Assembly (NCBI GenBank): GCA_031216445.1 | Contig: CM062196.1 | Location: forward strand, 5,218,501 to 5,282,500 | Length of the DNA stretch: 64,000 nt | Direction of reading: 5' to 3' | From: Lateolabrax maculatus | Lineage: Eukaryota; Chordata; Actinopteri; Acropomatiformes; Lateolabracidae | Shown: positions 24,501 to 35,724 of the stretch, piece after piece | Position numbering within the stretch: the stretch's first letter is position 1 | Layout of the letters: each line of letters begins with the position of its first letter | Notes under the pieces: model-generated | Told to the model about the DNA's origin: nothing | Seen by the model: only the letters and a program-made list of their open reading frames with translations | Databases searched by the model: none | Made by a program: the position numbers and the translations under genes

Positions 24501-27500
24501 ACATGCAGAACATACAGTAAAATCCAAATAGATGATGCAAAGCATAATATGGAAGCACATTATCCTAACTATAGTTCATAGACACACACAAGTCAATGTG
24601 AATGAGCTCCACAACCCAGATGGCTGACACTAACTTCACCTGATGTAGCACAACAATAACCCTTTAAGAGAAGGCCTTCAACTTCAGTAACTGTCCATAA
24701 ATCCACAGATAAACTTCACAAATGGTCCACACCGTTGCCTCGAAGCATTTATTCCAAAACATTAACCAAGAGAGCGTTCTTCATCACTGTAAATTACTTT
24801 TGTTACTGCCGCTCCTTTTCCATGGGACTCTGCTTCGAGCACATCAAGCACAATAGTAAACAATGCTCACACCTCCCCACAATGCACCTCTCCTCTCATA
24901 AAGTGGTGCACCATAACATCCTGAAATATGTTTATATAAACTCATGCAGTGGAGAACATAAATTCTGGAGCCTGAAATGTATCATGGGGTGAAAAGTCGG
25001 GAGTATGCACAGCTATGCAAAACCCTTATGGGAAATAATAAAAATGCTGGTGATAAATAGTGACCATATTCAGCTTTATAGTCAGTCGTATTGGATTGGA
25101 AAGAAACTCCATTTTATCCCTGCCGTTAACATGCATTTTGGACATTTGAATTGGATTTATCTACGGCTTTAACAATACCATCATGACCATTTTATTTAAA
25201 TTTATGTGTAAATGCACAAGCAGAAATAAAAAGGTTTCTTCTACTCAGCATCATTACTTTATTTTTAGATAGTTGTCCCCCTCTTGCAGCTGGAAAACAA
25301 CATGCTGGTGGGTTGTTTAACAGCATCCACACCAAAACAACTCTGTTAGGCTACATGGCAAATGTCCTATTTGCATTGGACCAGAATAACCTGGGGACCT
25401 CATGTGATTTGAGTCCCCCGCAGGGATATCTCCGGATATAACTGAAATGTAATGGGTCTCCATGCTGAGTAGCAATTGAGCCTCTTGAATTTGCTTGCAA
25501 AATGCAAATCCAATCTGTCTGTAATGATTCCCATTTTAGCCTCAAGATAGAAAAAACAAAAACAAAAGAAAGGAGTTCCTACAAAAGACAAATACTGTGA
25601 GGGACAAATTTCCCCCAAAAAATGGTGTTGCAAATGTGCACTGTGGTTTACGTTGAGTTTGCGGCTGCACTCTGTGTGTATTCAGCCCTGATTTACTGAG
25701 GTAGCAGCTCATTATGCAGTCATCTCCTGGACGGCGCCTGGTGCTGAACCTCGAGACGCACTCTGCAAGTGAAGGAGAGCTCATAAGAGCAGTTCAGAGG
25801 TGGGAAATCAGAAAAGAAATAACATGGTTATCTTGATTACAAAATATTTGCTTTGGCCAACCCCACCTGAGAAAGACAGGTTACCAAAATAGTACTCATA
25901 AAATGATGATATTATATTCTTAAGCCTATATATTAAATTATGAATACACTGGGAGGCAATAAACACATCCATGGTAAAAAAGAAGGAGATCACGTATAAG
26001 ACAAATAAAAGAAGCGAGGGAGAAAGAGCAAGAGAGACGAGGCAGGTGGAGGTGGAGACAGTGTCCATATGCATGTTAATGCTGAGGTAAATGTACACTT
26101 AAAAGTCTTAACAAAACAAAGAAAAGTTTAGTTGCAGCCTGAATTAATTTTACAGTTCATTAATGGTCAAGTTAAAATTCAAGTTTGATGAACGCAAACC
26201 TCAACACCTGTCCACTATTCGTTTGCGTTACAGTAATCAGATGTTGTGTTAATTAATAATAGCTTAATTGCTTCATTTTTGTTTTATAAAATCTGTTTTT
26301 GTTTTATAAAAGCCTTTATTTAAAGTATATGTGTTTGGGGTAGAATGCGTCACATCTGTCTGAAAAACAGGCCCAAAAGCCGCAGTAAATCTGGCCCTGA
26401 ATGTCCTGTTTACAGAAATACATTTGAGAATTTACCCAATTTACTCTTCTGAACCTTCATTATGAATGCAGCTTTAGGACACAGGATCACTCAACGGAAT
26501 AGGCCAGCAGCCATTGACCTTAAATCGACACATGATGAGTTGCTGATCAGCCAAAAGAAAACTGGCAGCAAGACACAAAGAGGGGGAGAGAGCAGGTATT
26601 TGTAAATTTGAGGAGTTGCTCAGCTTATTTTGATAAAGCTGGCTGAATGTGAGAGGAGCTCATGAATATTTCATGGGATCCTGTGACTCCACTAAGTGCG
26701 ATATCTGCAACTTTGAGCCACCCAGCATGAAATGATGCAGTTTAATGCGACTTTAAAAGAGTATTTATCATGTTCACATCAGGGAGGCCATCTATACTGT
26801 AGGGCTGTTTAGTAGGTAGACAACCACTAAGATAGGCTTTGATAAGCCAGTTAAGAGCGTAGCAACGTAATAAGCACTTGGTTAGAAACGGTGGTGAGGC
26901 TTTGTGAACTTACATTAAACATCTGCGTCCAACAGAAAGATATAAACTCAAGTGGGTTTTTCCACAAAAAAGTAACTACCTAATATAACAAAAGTACATT
27001 TACTTATTGTCTATCATTGAAAAATCAATGATTATTATATATTAAATATTTTTCACTTCAAAAGTTTATATGCAGGACACAAGGTGTCTCCTACTTCCTC
27101 TTGGACCACGATTGGCTTCCAAACTAGTTGTGATGTCGCAAAATCCTGCTTGTATGCACACAGCTTAAACTCAGATTTAAAGTGAGCACAGGGAAATTCT
27201 CCTACTGCAGCAGATAAATGTGAAAACTCTGCACATACATCATTCTGCAGTGAAGGTCAAACATCACAGTGAAGTGACAAAAAGCAAAACACATTTTTGG
27301 GTCGTGGGGGACTTTGATGTTGATGAAATATGTAGAACATACATTTAAAATATGCACGGCTTTAGTTGATATTGCTAATAGTAAACCAGGGATCTATGTA
27401 TCATTTACATAGTACATTTAAATGCGCACCCTGAGCCATTTTGTCACGGTTGATGTATTTAGCTCATCCACACAGTAGCTCTGTCAGTGTTCTATCAGAG

Positions 27501-27614
27501 CAAAACAAAACAAAAACAACTGAACTGTACAAACTGGGTAATTAAAGTTAATTTCACGCATCTGCAGTTTGTGATCCAGCAGACACCGAGGCATTAATCA
27601 TAATTAGTTGAGAT
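21541..27614. other. intergenic, nothing firmly recognised
   Basis: About 6 kb without a supportable gene. A small hairpin (CTGTACTGTA at 22149-22158 with TACAGTACAG at 22180-22189) is noted. Open frames are short and AT-driven. The segment 26460-26760 is repeat-free and may be conserved regulatory DNA, but this is only an impression. Confidence 0.55.
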
Positions 27615-27912
27615 GCTCAGATGCCCTCCAGACCTATCAATCAGCAGGCCACCTCTGGCCCCGATGCCAAGCTGCGGAGCGTTGTCTGCACTGCTGAGCA
27701 GGTCATGAGCTGTCAGCAGCCGCTCATTGACGAGTCTAATGCCACCGGCAGGAAGAAAAGGGCAGCAAAGACTGTCACCAACCTTTTCCACCCAGGCAAC
27801 CACCTGTTTGAAAAACCTTCCTCTGGGAGACAGGACCCGTCCAGAAAGACCAAGACCACCTGCTGTCTTGGAAGCCTCTTGCCAAGAGCTGCCACCGACT
27901 GTAACTGACACC
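27615..27912 (+). mobile_element. LINE polyprotein 3' fragment
   Basis: The plus-strand frame reads GPDAKLRSVVCTAEQVM, then KKRAAKTVTN and LFHPGNHLFEKPSSGRQDPS, then RKTKTTCCLGSLLPRAAT. It lines up with the usual end of fish LINE polyproteins (KL..VVRTAE.I.GC...SR...A..I..DPSHPGHHLFELLPSGRRYRS, RTRT.RFKNSFFPRAV). The frame is open for 95 codons because the copy is only point-mutated, but the start is absent and key residues are changed. It is on the plus strand like the copy at 9609. Its higher GC content than the flanks fits transposon origin. Confidence 0.78.
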
Positions 27913-29884
27913 CAGCCCTCCAAGGAGTCATCCAGTGCAAACCCACACATTCCTGCCAGTTTGCCTTGTTACAGTCACGGCTTATTTTTCATGCCATGGA
28001 TGATTTTTTCCTTTTGTGAACAGCCCTGCATTACATACTGTACAAAGCAGGCCCCTGGTGTGAAATTATTTTTTTGTGCATTAAAGAAAATAAAAATAAT
28101 GAGACAGGTTGTTTCCAGTCACACATGTGAATCTTCGCTGTATTCTATACGTCTCTTAATAAAATCTATTACTAGGTCACACAACTCAAAATAATACAAC
28201 AAAAATGTGTTTTCCCAAATAAAAATATGAATTTCCATGTGGGTTCAGCCAGACATTCTCTTTGTCTGCTGCTTACAGCTTTAAAATTCAAATAACTGAA
28301 TGGACCAATTGCTAATTAGTTACCCTGGTTAACACGCATAATGTATAATATTAACAACCAATCAGAACCTCGGGAAATCCCTCATGAGAGTAAGGACATC
28401 AGTAATCAGACATGAGAGCCTCAGCAACGAAGTAACATCACAAGGAAGCCTTAAATTAGACATGACGAGTAAACTGCAATCAAATAAGTAGAGTTCCCAC
28501 TTAGTGTGAATTCATCCACACTTCACATCACATACAGAATAAACACTGATTTGAGATTGTGGACTGCAACACAAAAACACAGTGTGTGAAACGTTGGTGC
28601 ACAATTAAAGGAGTAATCTATTGTTTAAATACAGCCATGTTTATAACAAACATGTTCCGTCTTTATCTTCCTGAATTAAAATTAATTGAATTGAAAAAAA
28701 TTAAACTACATCCCCCTTGATGAAACTCAGTACACTTTGAATTTATGGATTTGAAAGTAATCACAAAGAAAGCTTTATTGTTTTTCATAGCTTGTATACA
28801 AATCTTTTTTTATTCCAACAATGATACCAATAAAACATTTGTGGTTTATAAAAAAAGTCTCTTTTCTTTTTTTCCTTTGCATTGCAAGAGTATTTCAAAG
28901 AAAGCACACGGGAATACTGAGCCGTGCTGCACACCAGGAATACGGTTTTGATCTTGCCTCACCTGTGGACTTAAACACATTTCACAATAAAAGAGTCAAG
29001 TTATATTTCAACAGGGAGTACTGCTGGTGGATTTGATGGCAGATACCTGCTGAGCCCAATCCTACTGTTTTATTTCGTGCCCCAGATTGAGTTTCTTGCT
29101 GTCATTAAAGCAGCCATTGTGGAGGAAACAGAGTTTGTACTGTGTGCCATGTGTCACATGCCCTAAAGCTGAAGTGCTAGGTTTAGTTTCCACATATGTG
29201 TCACTCCTGGCTGTCATGTATCAATCTTGCATAGGAACACATGTACTGTATGTCACACTGCAGACATAATCTGGACCAAAGATCTCTCTAAAAATATAAG
29301 GAAAAGTATCTTTACTTCAGGCTGTGATTGACTGCTGAGTTTCACACTCCAAACAACATCAACCAGGCAAATTTCCTAAAAATGTATTTCTTGACATTAT
29401 TGGGGTTTTTTTTACCCTTCACTGTTGATCATTTGTTAGACCATCTCTTGTAACTTTAACTTTGTAAGTTAGAATCATGTTGCTGCGCCAGTAATTCATA
29501 TTTTATTGGTCCAAATTCTAAATTGTAATAAATTAAAAATCAATGCTTTTAAAATTAATTTGATAGAAAACTCAGTTGAAAACACTACGTGCAGCAAATT
29601 TGCTACTTTACTGGAGGCAAGAATAATCCTCAGTGCTTACCCTACAGTGACATTTAAATCTTACATCAGATTTTACTCAAGAGAAAGCAATGATATCTTG
29701 GTTCCAGATTAAAATGTTTGTTTTATTTTGTGATATCTTAGAAAAAAGTTTTTGTATGGCTTTCTGCTAATTGAGAAAAATGGGTTTGGAGAATTTAAGA
29801 TAATTAGATATATAGTAATCATATCTATATGTTTATAGCTGTCTCTCTTGATTGCAATGATTAACAGGTTTTTGTTTTCTAGTA
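27913..29884. other. intergenic, nothing recognised
   Basis: The first 200 bases may be the 3' untranslated tail of the LINE copy; I see no poly(A) or target duplication that would confirm it. The remainder is AT-rich and featureless. Confidence 0.5.
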
Positions 29885-30190
29885 ACCAAGACCCGACCCG
29901 GGATTTAAGTTGAACCGGGTCAAAATTAGATTCAGTCTTATTAGGTTGAGTAGGATCCAGCTGCAGGTCTCAGGTCTGTGTGTCAATATTTAATACCCGA
30001 GTGGATTAGAGTGGACTGGCTGTTAGCTCTAATAATTTGGTGCATCAACAGGAGAAAAAGGTTTTTGTAGATAAGGCAAAGAGTGTGAACTGTAAAGTGC
30101 AGGATATTTGTGTTTGGGTTTAATTATTCTCAGGTCCATTTCGGATTTGTTCTCCTATTAATTGACGCACATCTGGGTTCAGGTAAGTCT
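29885..30190. repeat. GACCCGA/CGGGTC-rich repeat-like segment
   Basis: AAGACCCGACCCGGGATTTA, GAACCGGGTCAAAATT and later GGTCTGTTTTGGATTTGGTC form a series of GACCC / GGGTC / GGATTTGG words. Similar CGGGTC-word strings are common in teleost dispersed repeats. The family could not be named. Confidence 0.35.
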
Positions 30191-30891
30191 CCCATGGGTC
30201 TGTTTTGGATTTGGTCCATAATTTTTAATCTGTGAAAACAACTTGATGGATGACAGATAAAGGAAGTTGAGAAGTTGAGAGGCTTGACGGCCATGCAATT
30301 TGGATTGCACACTGTCAGTTAAATAATAAATAGTTAAATGAAACTCAATGTTTTGCCGATGACATGTTACTCTGATAGCATGATAAATGCAGAACTAAAT
30401 CTTCATAGATGCCACATATGGAGCTCCAGTGTCGACTGAGAAAACGATGTTGTTCGGCCAGATAAATCAGTAACAGTGATTGGTTAGAGCAAAATAACCA
30501 TCCAAGGAAACCTGTTCTCCAGATTTTTGCATTTAATGTCAGAGGTCCTGAATGACTTATCAGGCCTCTTATTGAAACTGCACATTATGCTTGAAATTGT
30601 AATGTTTTTTTCAATTCAGCTACAGCTGAAAAAAAATAACCAATCATACACAAACAGAAGAGCCAACTCATCTCTCTTCTCCAGGCAGACATTATTACAC
30701 TCTCTGGAGGAAATCATCCTGAAATCTTCAGCAGGAAAGACGGATGTAGTGTGTATGAAGGCAAGGAGATGAGAAGGGAGTCTAGGTATCTATGGATTCC
30801 AGAAAAAACTCACAGCTCAGTCATTATTCTTATAGGCAGCTGCTAGAAAAGCCATATCAACACCAGTGACAGGGATGTATATCTTTTGAGA

Positions 30892-30935
<44 letters not shown>

Positions 30936-30949
30936 GTGTGTGTGTGTGT

Positions 30950-30988
<39 letters not shown>

Positions 30989-32204
30989 CATGACTTTGTG
31001 TGTGCATTTTTTACCCGTCTGTCTACGTGCAAGGTTTTGTGTTGGTATGTTAACCATCAATCGTCCCAGTTTGCCACCTCTCCAGGTATTTCATTTATAC
31101 ATGTGGCACAGTGTTTGACAGCACAATCTGTAATAAATCTGTTCCAACTGGCTTTTGTGTTTTCGTCTGTCTCTTTGAGTAATTCTCAGGATGCAGTCAT
31201 ATTCTCATATTTCTGTTGACAAGCGACTCAGCTATGCTCCATGGATTTCCAATGTAATGCTTAATTCTGCTAATGTGGAGGAAGACCTCCAGGACCATGT
31301 CTGCTGTTCCACAAGGTACAGCAACCTGCTCCAAATTACATTCAACAAAGCTGAAAATGTTCAAATTCTGCATGTAGTGGCTTTATACTTCTCACAAATC
31401 TGGACAAAGCAGCACAATTAGTTGAAACTGCAAAGTTGGTAACCCTTTTTTTAAATAATTGTCGAGTCAAATAATAAAAGTTTAAATACACAGTTTTTCC
31501 TGCAATTCATTGTGACACTTCACTCTCACAGGTTTCTGCCTGAGTTTTATCTTGAGCCCCAGCTCTCACCTCTGGCCCTGCACTCAAACCTCTCTGCAGG
31601 GACTCTTTCCCAAAGTCCTCACTGCTACCACTCTGTTTTTATTTCCTCTCTCTGTAGCCACAAAATTATCTTTTTCATTTAGCCTTGTCATCAGAGAGGA
31701 GATGGTACGAGAGTGCTTATTATTTTTCCCTGGACTGGGGAAATTTAAGTGTCTTCTGTTTTTTTATAGTTTCACAAAAGCTGTAGTTATCCCCCATTTT
31801 ACTTTGTTTGTACCAATTACCTCGACTGATCCCAGATTTTGGTATTTTGTGCATGATATTTTATTTAGTTCTTTTCCATTTGTATAGCAGTCACAATTAC
31901 ATGTGTGAAGTTAGAAGTGGTGCTTTATACAGGATATGGCCTGTGACCAGTTTTTAAGTGTTTACTTTCTTGCACCATTTATTTTGGCTGATCCCATTGT
32001 TTGATCAACCCAGTTTTTAAGAATAACAACATTCCCTGCTGTCGAAGCAGCTAAAATGATTCATTGTTGTTGATAGGACAGAGACTGATTATTACTATAA
32101 GCAAAAAACTGTCATGGCGTTGGCTTTGACCCACGCTCCCTGTCTGTCTCTCCCTGTCTGTGTGTTGGCGTAAGTAGAAAGTGAAATGGAATGGTAAGTT
32201 TTCT
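30191..32204. other. intergenic with one compound microsatellite
   Basis: Contains the GT/TA compound array at 30893-30985. The 111-codon frame at 31552-31887 begins inside AT-rich sequence, has no recognisable domain and is rejected as a gene. Confidence 0.55.
30893..30985. repeat. compound (GT)n(AT)n(GT)n microsatellite
   Basis: GT array, then about 14 bases of alternating TA, then a second GT array with one GG interruption. The strictly alternating purine-pyrimidine run is likely polymorphic. It produces artificial Cys-Val and His-Thr frames on both strands. Confidence 0.97.
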
Positions 32205-32590
32205 TTAAACTATAAATGGTCTTTTGGTCTGAGGGGATCCCTCCAGTTGAAAATTAACAAATTGTCTCCTTGTTGCAACCGAGTAGTCTGCAAACAATAG
32301 CAGCTTGTGCTTGCCATGAGTGATCGATGATTCTGCCTTCCTGTTTGCATCCATTATTGCCTTTCTGTCACCAGATCTCAGCGGTTTCAAGATCGAGGTA
32401 CTCGGTTGTGAATTGTTCCCTTTGTCTGGGGTCGCAGAGTAAACCCGAAGGGCCCGCTCCATCTCCATTGTCCCACGGCCAGAGATGTTAGGCAACCAGA
32501 CAGGTAAATGGCTTTCCTCTCCCTCGGGTAGGAAAACAAGACACAGAGAAGATTTTTGTATGTGGTCCTCCAATTAACGATGCAGACCAT
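32205..32590 (-). mobile_element. L1-type LINE ORF1 (Transposase_22 / RNA-binding) fragment
   Basis: The minus-strand frame of 122 codons reads, in order, LEDHIQKSSLCLVFLPEGEE, LPVWLPNISGRGTMEMERAL, RVYSATPDKG, then ILKPLRSGDRKAIMDANRKA and HKLLLFADYSVATRRQFVNF. This matches the architecture of the ORF1 protein of L1/Tx1-like elements: LE.R.RR.NIRI.GLPEG, then W(L)P....IE(I/M)ERAHR(V/I), then P....(F)LR..DR..I(L/M).AAR, then K.L.(F/L)..D(Y/L)S..T...R..F. ORF1 protein is the nucleic-acid chaperone that coats LINE RNA. Neither the coiled-coil N-terminus nor ORF2 is present. The copy is a truncated remnant despite its open frame. Confidence 0.8.
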
Positions 32591-34774
32591 CAGTGACAAT
32601 GTTAAATCCTGGTTGGTTTAGATGTCGGCCATGTTTTGACATATCTAACTCATTTTGGTGGAATTCCAGCATTTGTTTTATCTGAGCTGGGAGTTTTCGA
32701 TCAGTCCTCAGTTTCCACTATATCTCGGTGGAAACTGATTATTAAATAAATTAATGAGTAAACAAATGTTCACATAACAGGTTATTTCGTCACATGGAAC
32801 TTTGAATTCAGGCCCTGGCACCTTACCAATCACATATGTATTACAAGTCACACAAGTCGAGAAAGACAGAGAGCTTTACTTGGTCGCAACCATTGATGAC
32901 TCAACGATCGGCTTATCTGACACTGTGACCAACTCATTAGGCAAAAATATAGTGTTGTGTGATCCTTGCATTAAACAACAGGACATCAAGGAGGGCGAAG
33001 TGAGGATAGAAATGCAACACGCAGATATAAAAAAATCAAAAGGCAGAGTGGTGACACAATACTCCACACTTCATGCTCAAAGAATCTCTGAGGTGAATCG
33101 TGAATAATGCCACACCATCTGCTAAATGTTTCCTAGATATTGATGTCCACATATGATTAGAGAGAAGATCAAATCAAAACATCGCTCCCAACCATGTCTG
33201 GGGCAGTGGAGAAAATGAAAAATTGTGCAATGGGAATGAAATTAAAGCTGATCTGGGCAACCTGTACTCATGTAAGAAGGGTGGTTAGTTCCACATATAA
33301 AACACAAATTGTACAAGTCAGGGATTCCCTGGAGAAATAAGGCCTGTCATGGCTGATATTAAATCCACATTTGAGGGCTGACCACTTTGTTGGTTAAACA
33401 TTTGGGATCTCAGTGGACCCTGGAAGACACTCGGGAGAGTGCAAGTGAAGGCAGCATCGGAGATATTTTTGTCATGCATAAAAATAAATAATAAATAATA
33501 CATTTTGGTAATCTTATACTTAACTTTTTTCCGTATGAATACGAGTATGAGTTTCCCCAGGCAGATATAGGAAACTGCTATATAAGAGAGAGAGACAAAA
33601 GGGTTCTTACTGTTCCAAAAGGCCACATTCAAAGACCGTGTGAAAAGTTAAATCACATACATGCAACGTAAAACAAATCTGTTTGTAGGAGTGGTTCTTG
33701 CATGAGGGCAACTGTGTCACTAATGATGATGATGGTGATGATGATGATCCCATCCCACTTTTCATCATCAGACTTCTTTAATTTCTCTCTGCCCTCTTCT
33801 GTTTTCCTTTCCTCCTCTTGTCCATATTCTCTTTTCTACCACACACACACTCCTCCTTGATACAAAGCTGAAAGGTGGAGATAAAGTACGTGCAGACTGT
33901 ATTCAATATTGCATCAAATTTAACACAGTTCATACTGTTAGTGCTGCAAGCATTAATACTATAATGGGATTTCAATTCCCAACACAAATCTATAAAAGAA
34001 TAGGCTTTTGCTATTCACCCACCCCCCCATTGCTTCCCACCAACCCACTTAGAATAAGGTAAACCATGTAATTACAGCGCAATGTAATCATATTCTGTCC
34101 TAATATATGTAAAAGCATATAAATTATTCTATTGCACTACTGGTTACATATTCATATATTCATTGTCCAATGGACCAAATAAGAGATTCTTCATGTCAAC
34201 TGTATATTATGGTCATTGGTAAAATTAATTGCAGAACTGTCAAACAATCAAACAGGAAAATCTTTCAGCATTCACCTCCTGCTGTCATGTCCCTGATGGA
34301 AATCTCAGCCAGAAATGAATAAGAAGCAATCTACTGAAGCCTTCACTCTATTGCTGATGCGTATGTAGCATCTGAAAAGACAAATACAGATGATACTGTG
34401 AACTAAGCTGTAATGTCAGTAAGTTTACATTTAAGTCAAATTTAACTTCAGCTTCCACATGGAAAGTTAGTTAGCCTTGGTCCAAAAGACATTTATTTTT
34501 GTTGAACAACTGCAGAGTGATCGGTAGCTCCTGCACACTCCGCGTTGTGATTGTCCCATATTACTAAAATTTGTGGTCCAGCTAACATCAGCTTCCTCTC
34601 TTTCATGGCTCCATTTATAGTTACGGCACATGGCCAAACTGTCAAATACTCACAGTGACGGGTAGTCCTGTAGCCTCCTATATTACTCCGTGATTCAAAT
34701 CACAACATGGAGCACCTAACCTACAGTATGGAGCACTAACATACGTTTTTCCTCGTATGTCTCCGTTCGAGAGG
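32591..34774. other. intergenic; one unexplained 101-codon frame
   Basis: The plus-strand frame 32802-33107 (MNSGPGTLPITYVLQV at its start, HAQRISEVNRE at its end) is polar with a K/E/D-rich second half. It has no family signature and no visible splice or promoter context. A (GAT)n-like tract lies at 33722-33749. Nothing else is recognisable. Confidence 0.45.
33722..33749. repeat. (GAT)n-like trinucleotide tract
   Basis: ATGATGATGATGGTGATGAT followed by two more GAT units. Short and imperfect. Confidence 0.85.
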
Positions 34775-34882
34775 TACCTACTCAAGTAAAAGTATAAAAG
34801 TACTTGGTCAATATACTACTCAAAATAGATTTAGTACAGATACTCGAAAAAGTGCAGTACTCAAGTAAATGTGTTTTGTTAG
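34775..34882. mobile_element. AAGTACT-type MITE fragment
   Basis: TACTCAAGTAAAAGTATAAA, AGTACTTGGTCAATATACTA and GTACTCAAGTAAATGTG are the word set of the same teleost MITE family as 5670-6127. Only about 110 bases survive. Confidence 0.6.
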
Positions 34883-35131
34883 AATAAATGGGGCGCCATT
34901 TATGAATGCGGCATCTAATTCTCCTTAACAGATCCATGGTTAACTGCCTGTATGTCTGGCACAAACGTCAGAGGGGGCTATCACTGCATAAAAATGAAAC
35001 TGAAACTTCTTCTTCTGGTAATTACAATGTTTCACAAAAAAAGTGTGGTAGTCATACAAATACCAAACATATATATATACACTGTTTTCCTGGCAAAAAT
35101 GTATTTAAATTTTTATTCTTCAGTGATGATA

Positions 35132-35156
35132 GTGTGTGTGTGTGTGTGTGTGTGTG
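35132..35156. repeat. (GT)n microsatellite
   Basis: Pure GT array of about 12 units. Confidence 0.97.
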
Positions 35157-35676
35157 ATAAATGGTCCCAAGAAATGAGTCTCCAGAGATTTATCGACATA
35201 CTGATTTCTCTGAAATCATTTCTCTTTGCCATCCTTTAATGTTTCTACTCCAGACTCAGCCGGGAGATGGAGAATGAGGAATTAGAATCCCAAAATGAGG
35301 GAAATCTGCATAATGAAGTTTAAGCGAGCGCTCTGAGGCAGAACGCCACCTATGACCCTTCCCTCCTTCGTGGGTTACAAGAGGAAAGGGACCAGAGATG
35401 CGAAGGCCAGAGAGCAGCATTCAAGGAGAAAGAAAGACACTTCCTCCATGTTTCTTTTCCTCAGGCTCCCTCGAGGGTTTCCCTGGTTGCATGACACATC
35501 TTTCGGTGAAGAAGTTACTGTTGGCACGGTATCATATTACTGACAAACATCTCAGTGAAAGTTCATCTAGAAGGGAGGTGGTGGAGTGGAGCAGCTTGTG
35601 GTCTCTATTGCACAAACAGGGGCCTTCAATGTTCAATCTGCTTACCTGCTATAGGCTCAAACAATGTCATTGCAGA

Positions 35677-35681
<5 letters not shown>
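35157..35681. other. intergenic, nothing firmly recognised
   Basis: Slightly more GC-rich than the flanks. Overlapping 129- and 71-codon frames at 35398-35787 run into the CA array and look accidental. Confidence 0.5.

Positions 35682-35722
<41 letters not shown>
35682..35722. repeat. (CA)n microsatellite
   Basis: Pure CA array of about 20 units. Confidence 0.98.

Positions 35723-35724
<2 letters not shown>

Noticed and set aside
27727..28194. 155-codon plus-strand frame as a gene
   Set aside because: It overlaps the LINE remnant in a different frame from the one that shows LINE motifs over most of its length, and its 3' half is AT-rich noise.
31552..31887. 111-codon Phe/Leu-rich frame
   Set aside because: The hydrophobic composition comes from T-rich DNA. 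There is no defined membrane topology, family motif or exon structure.
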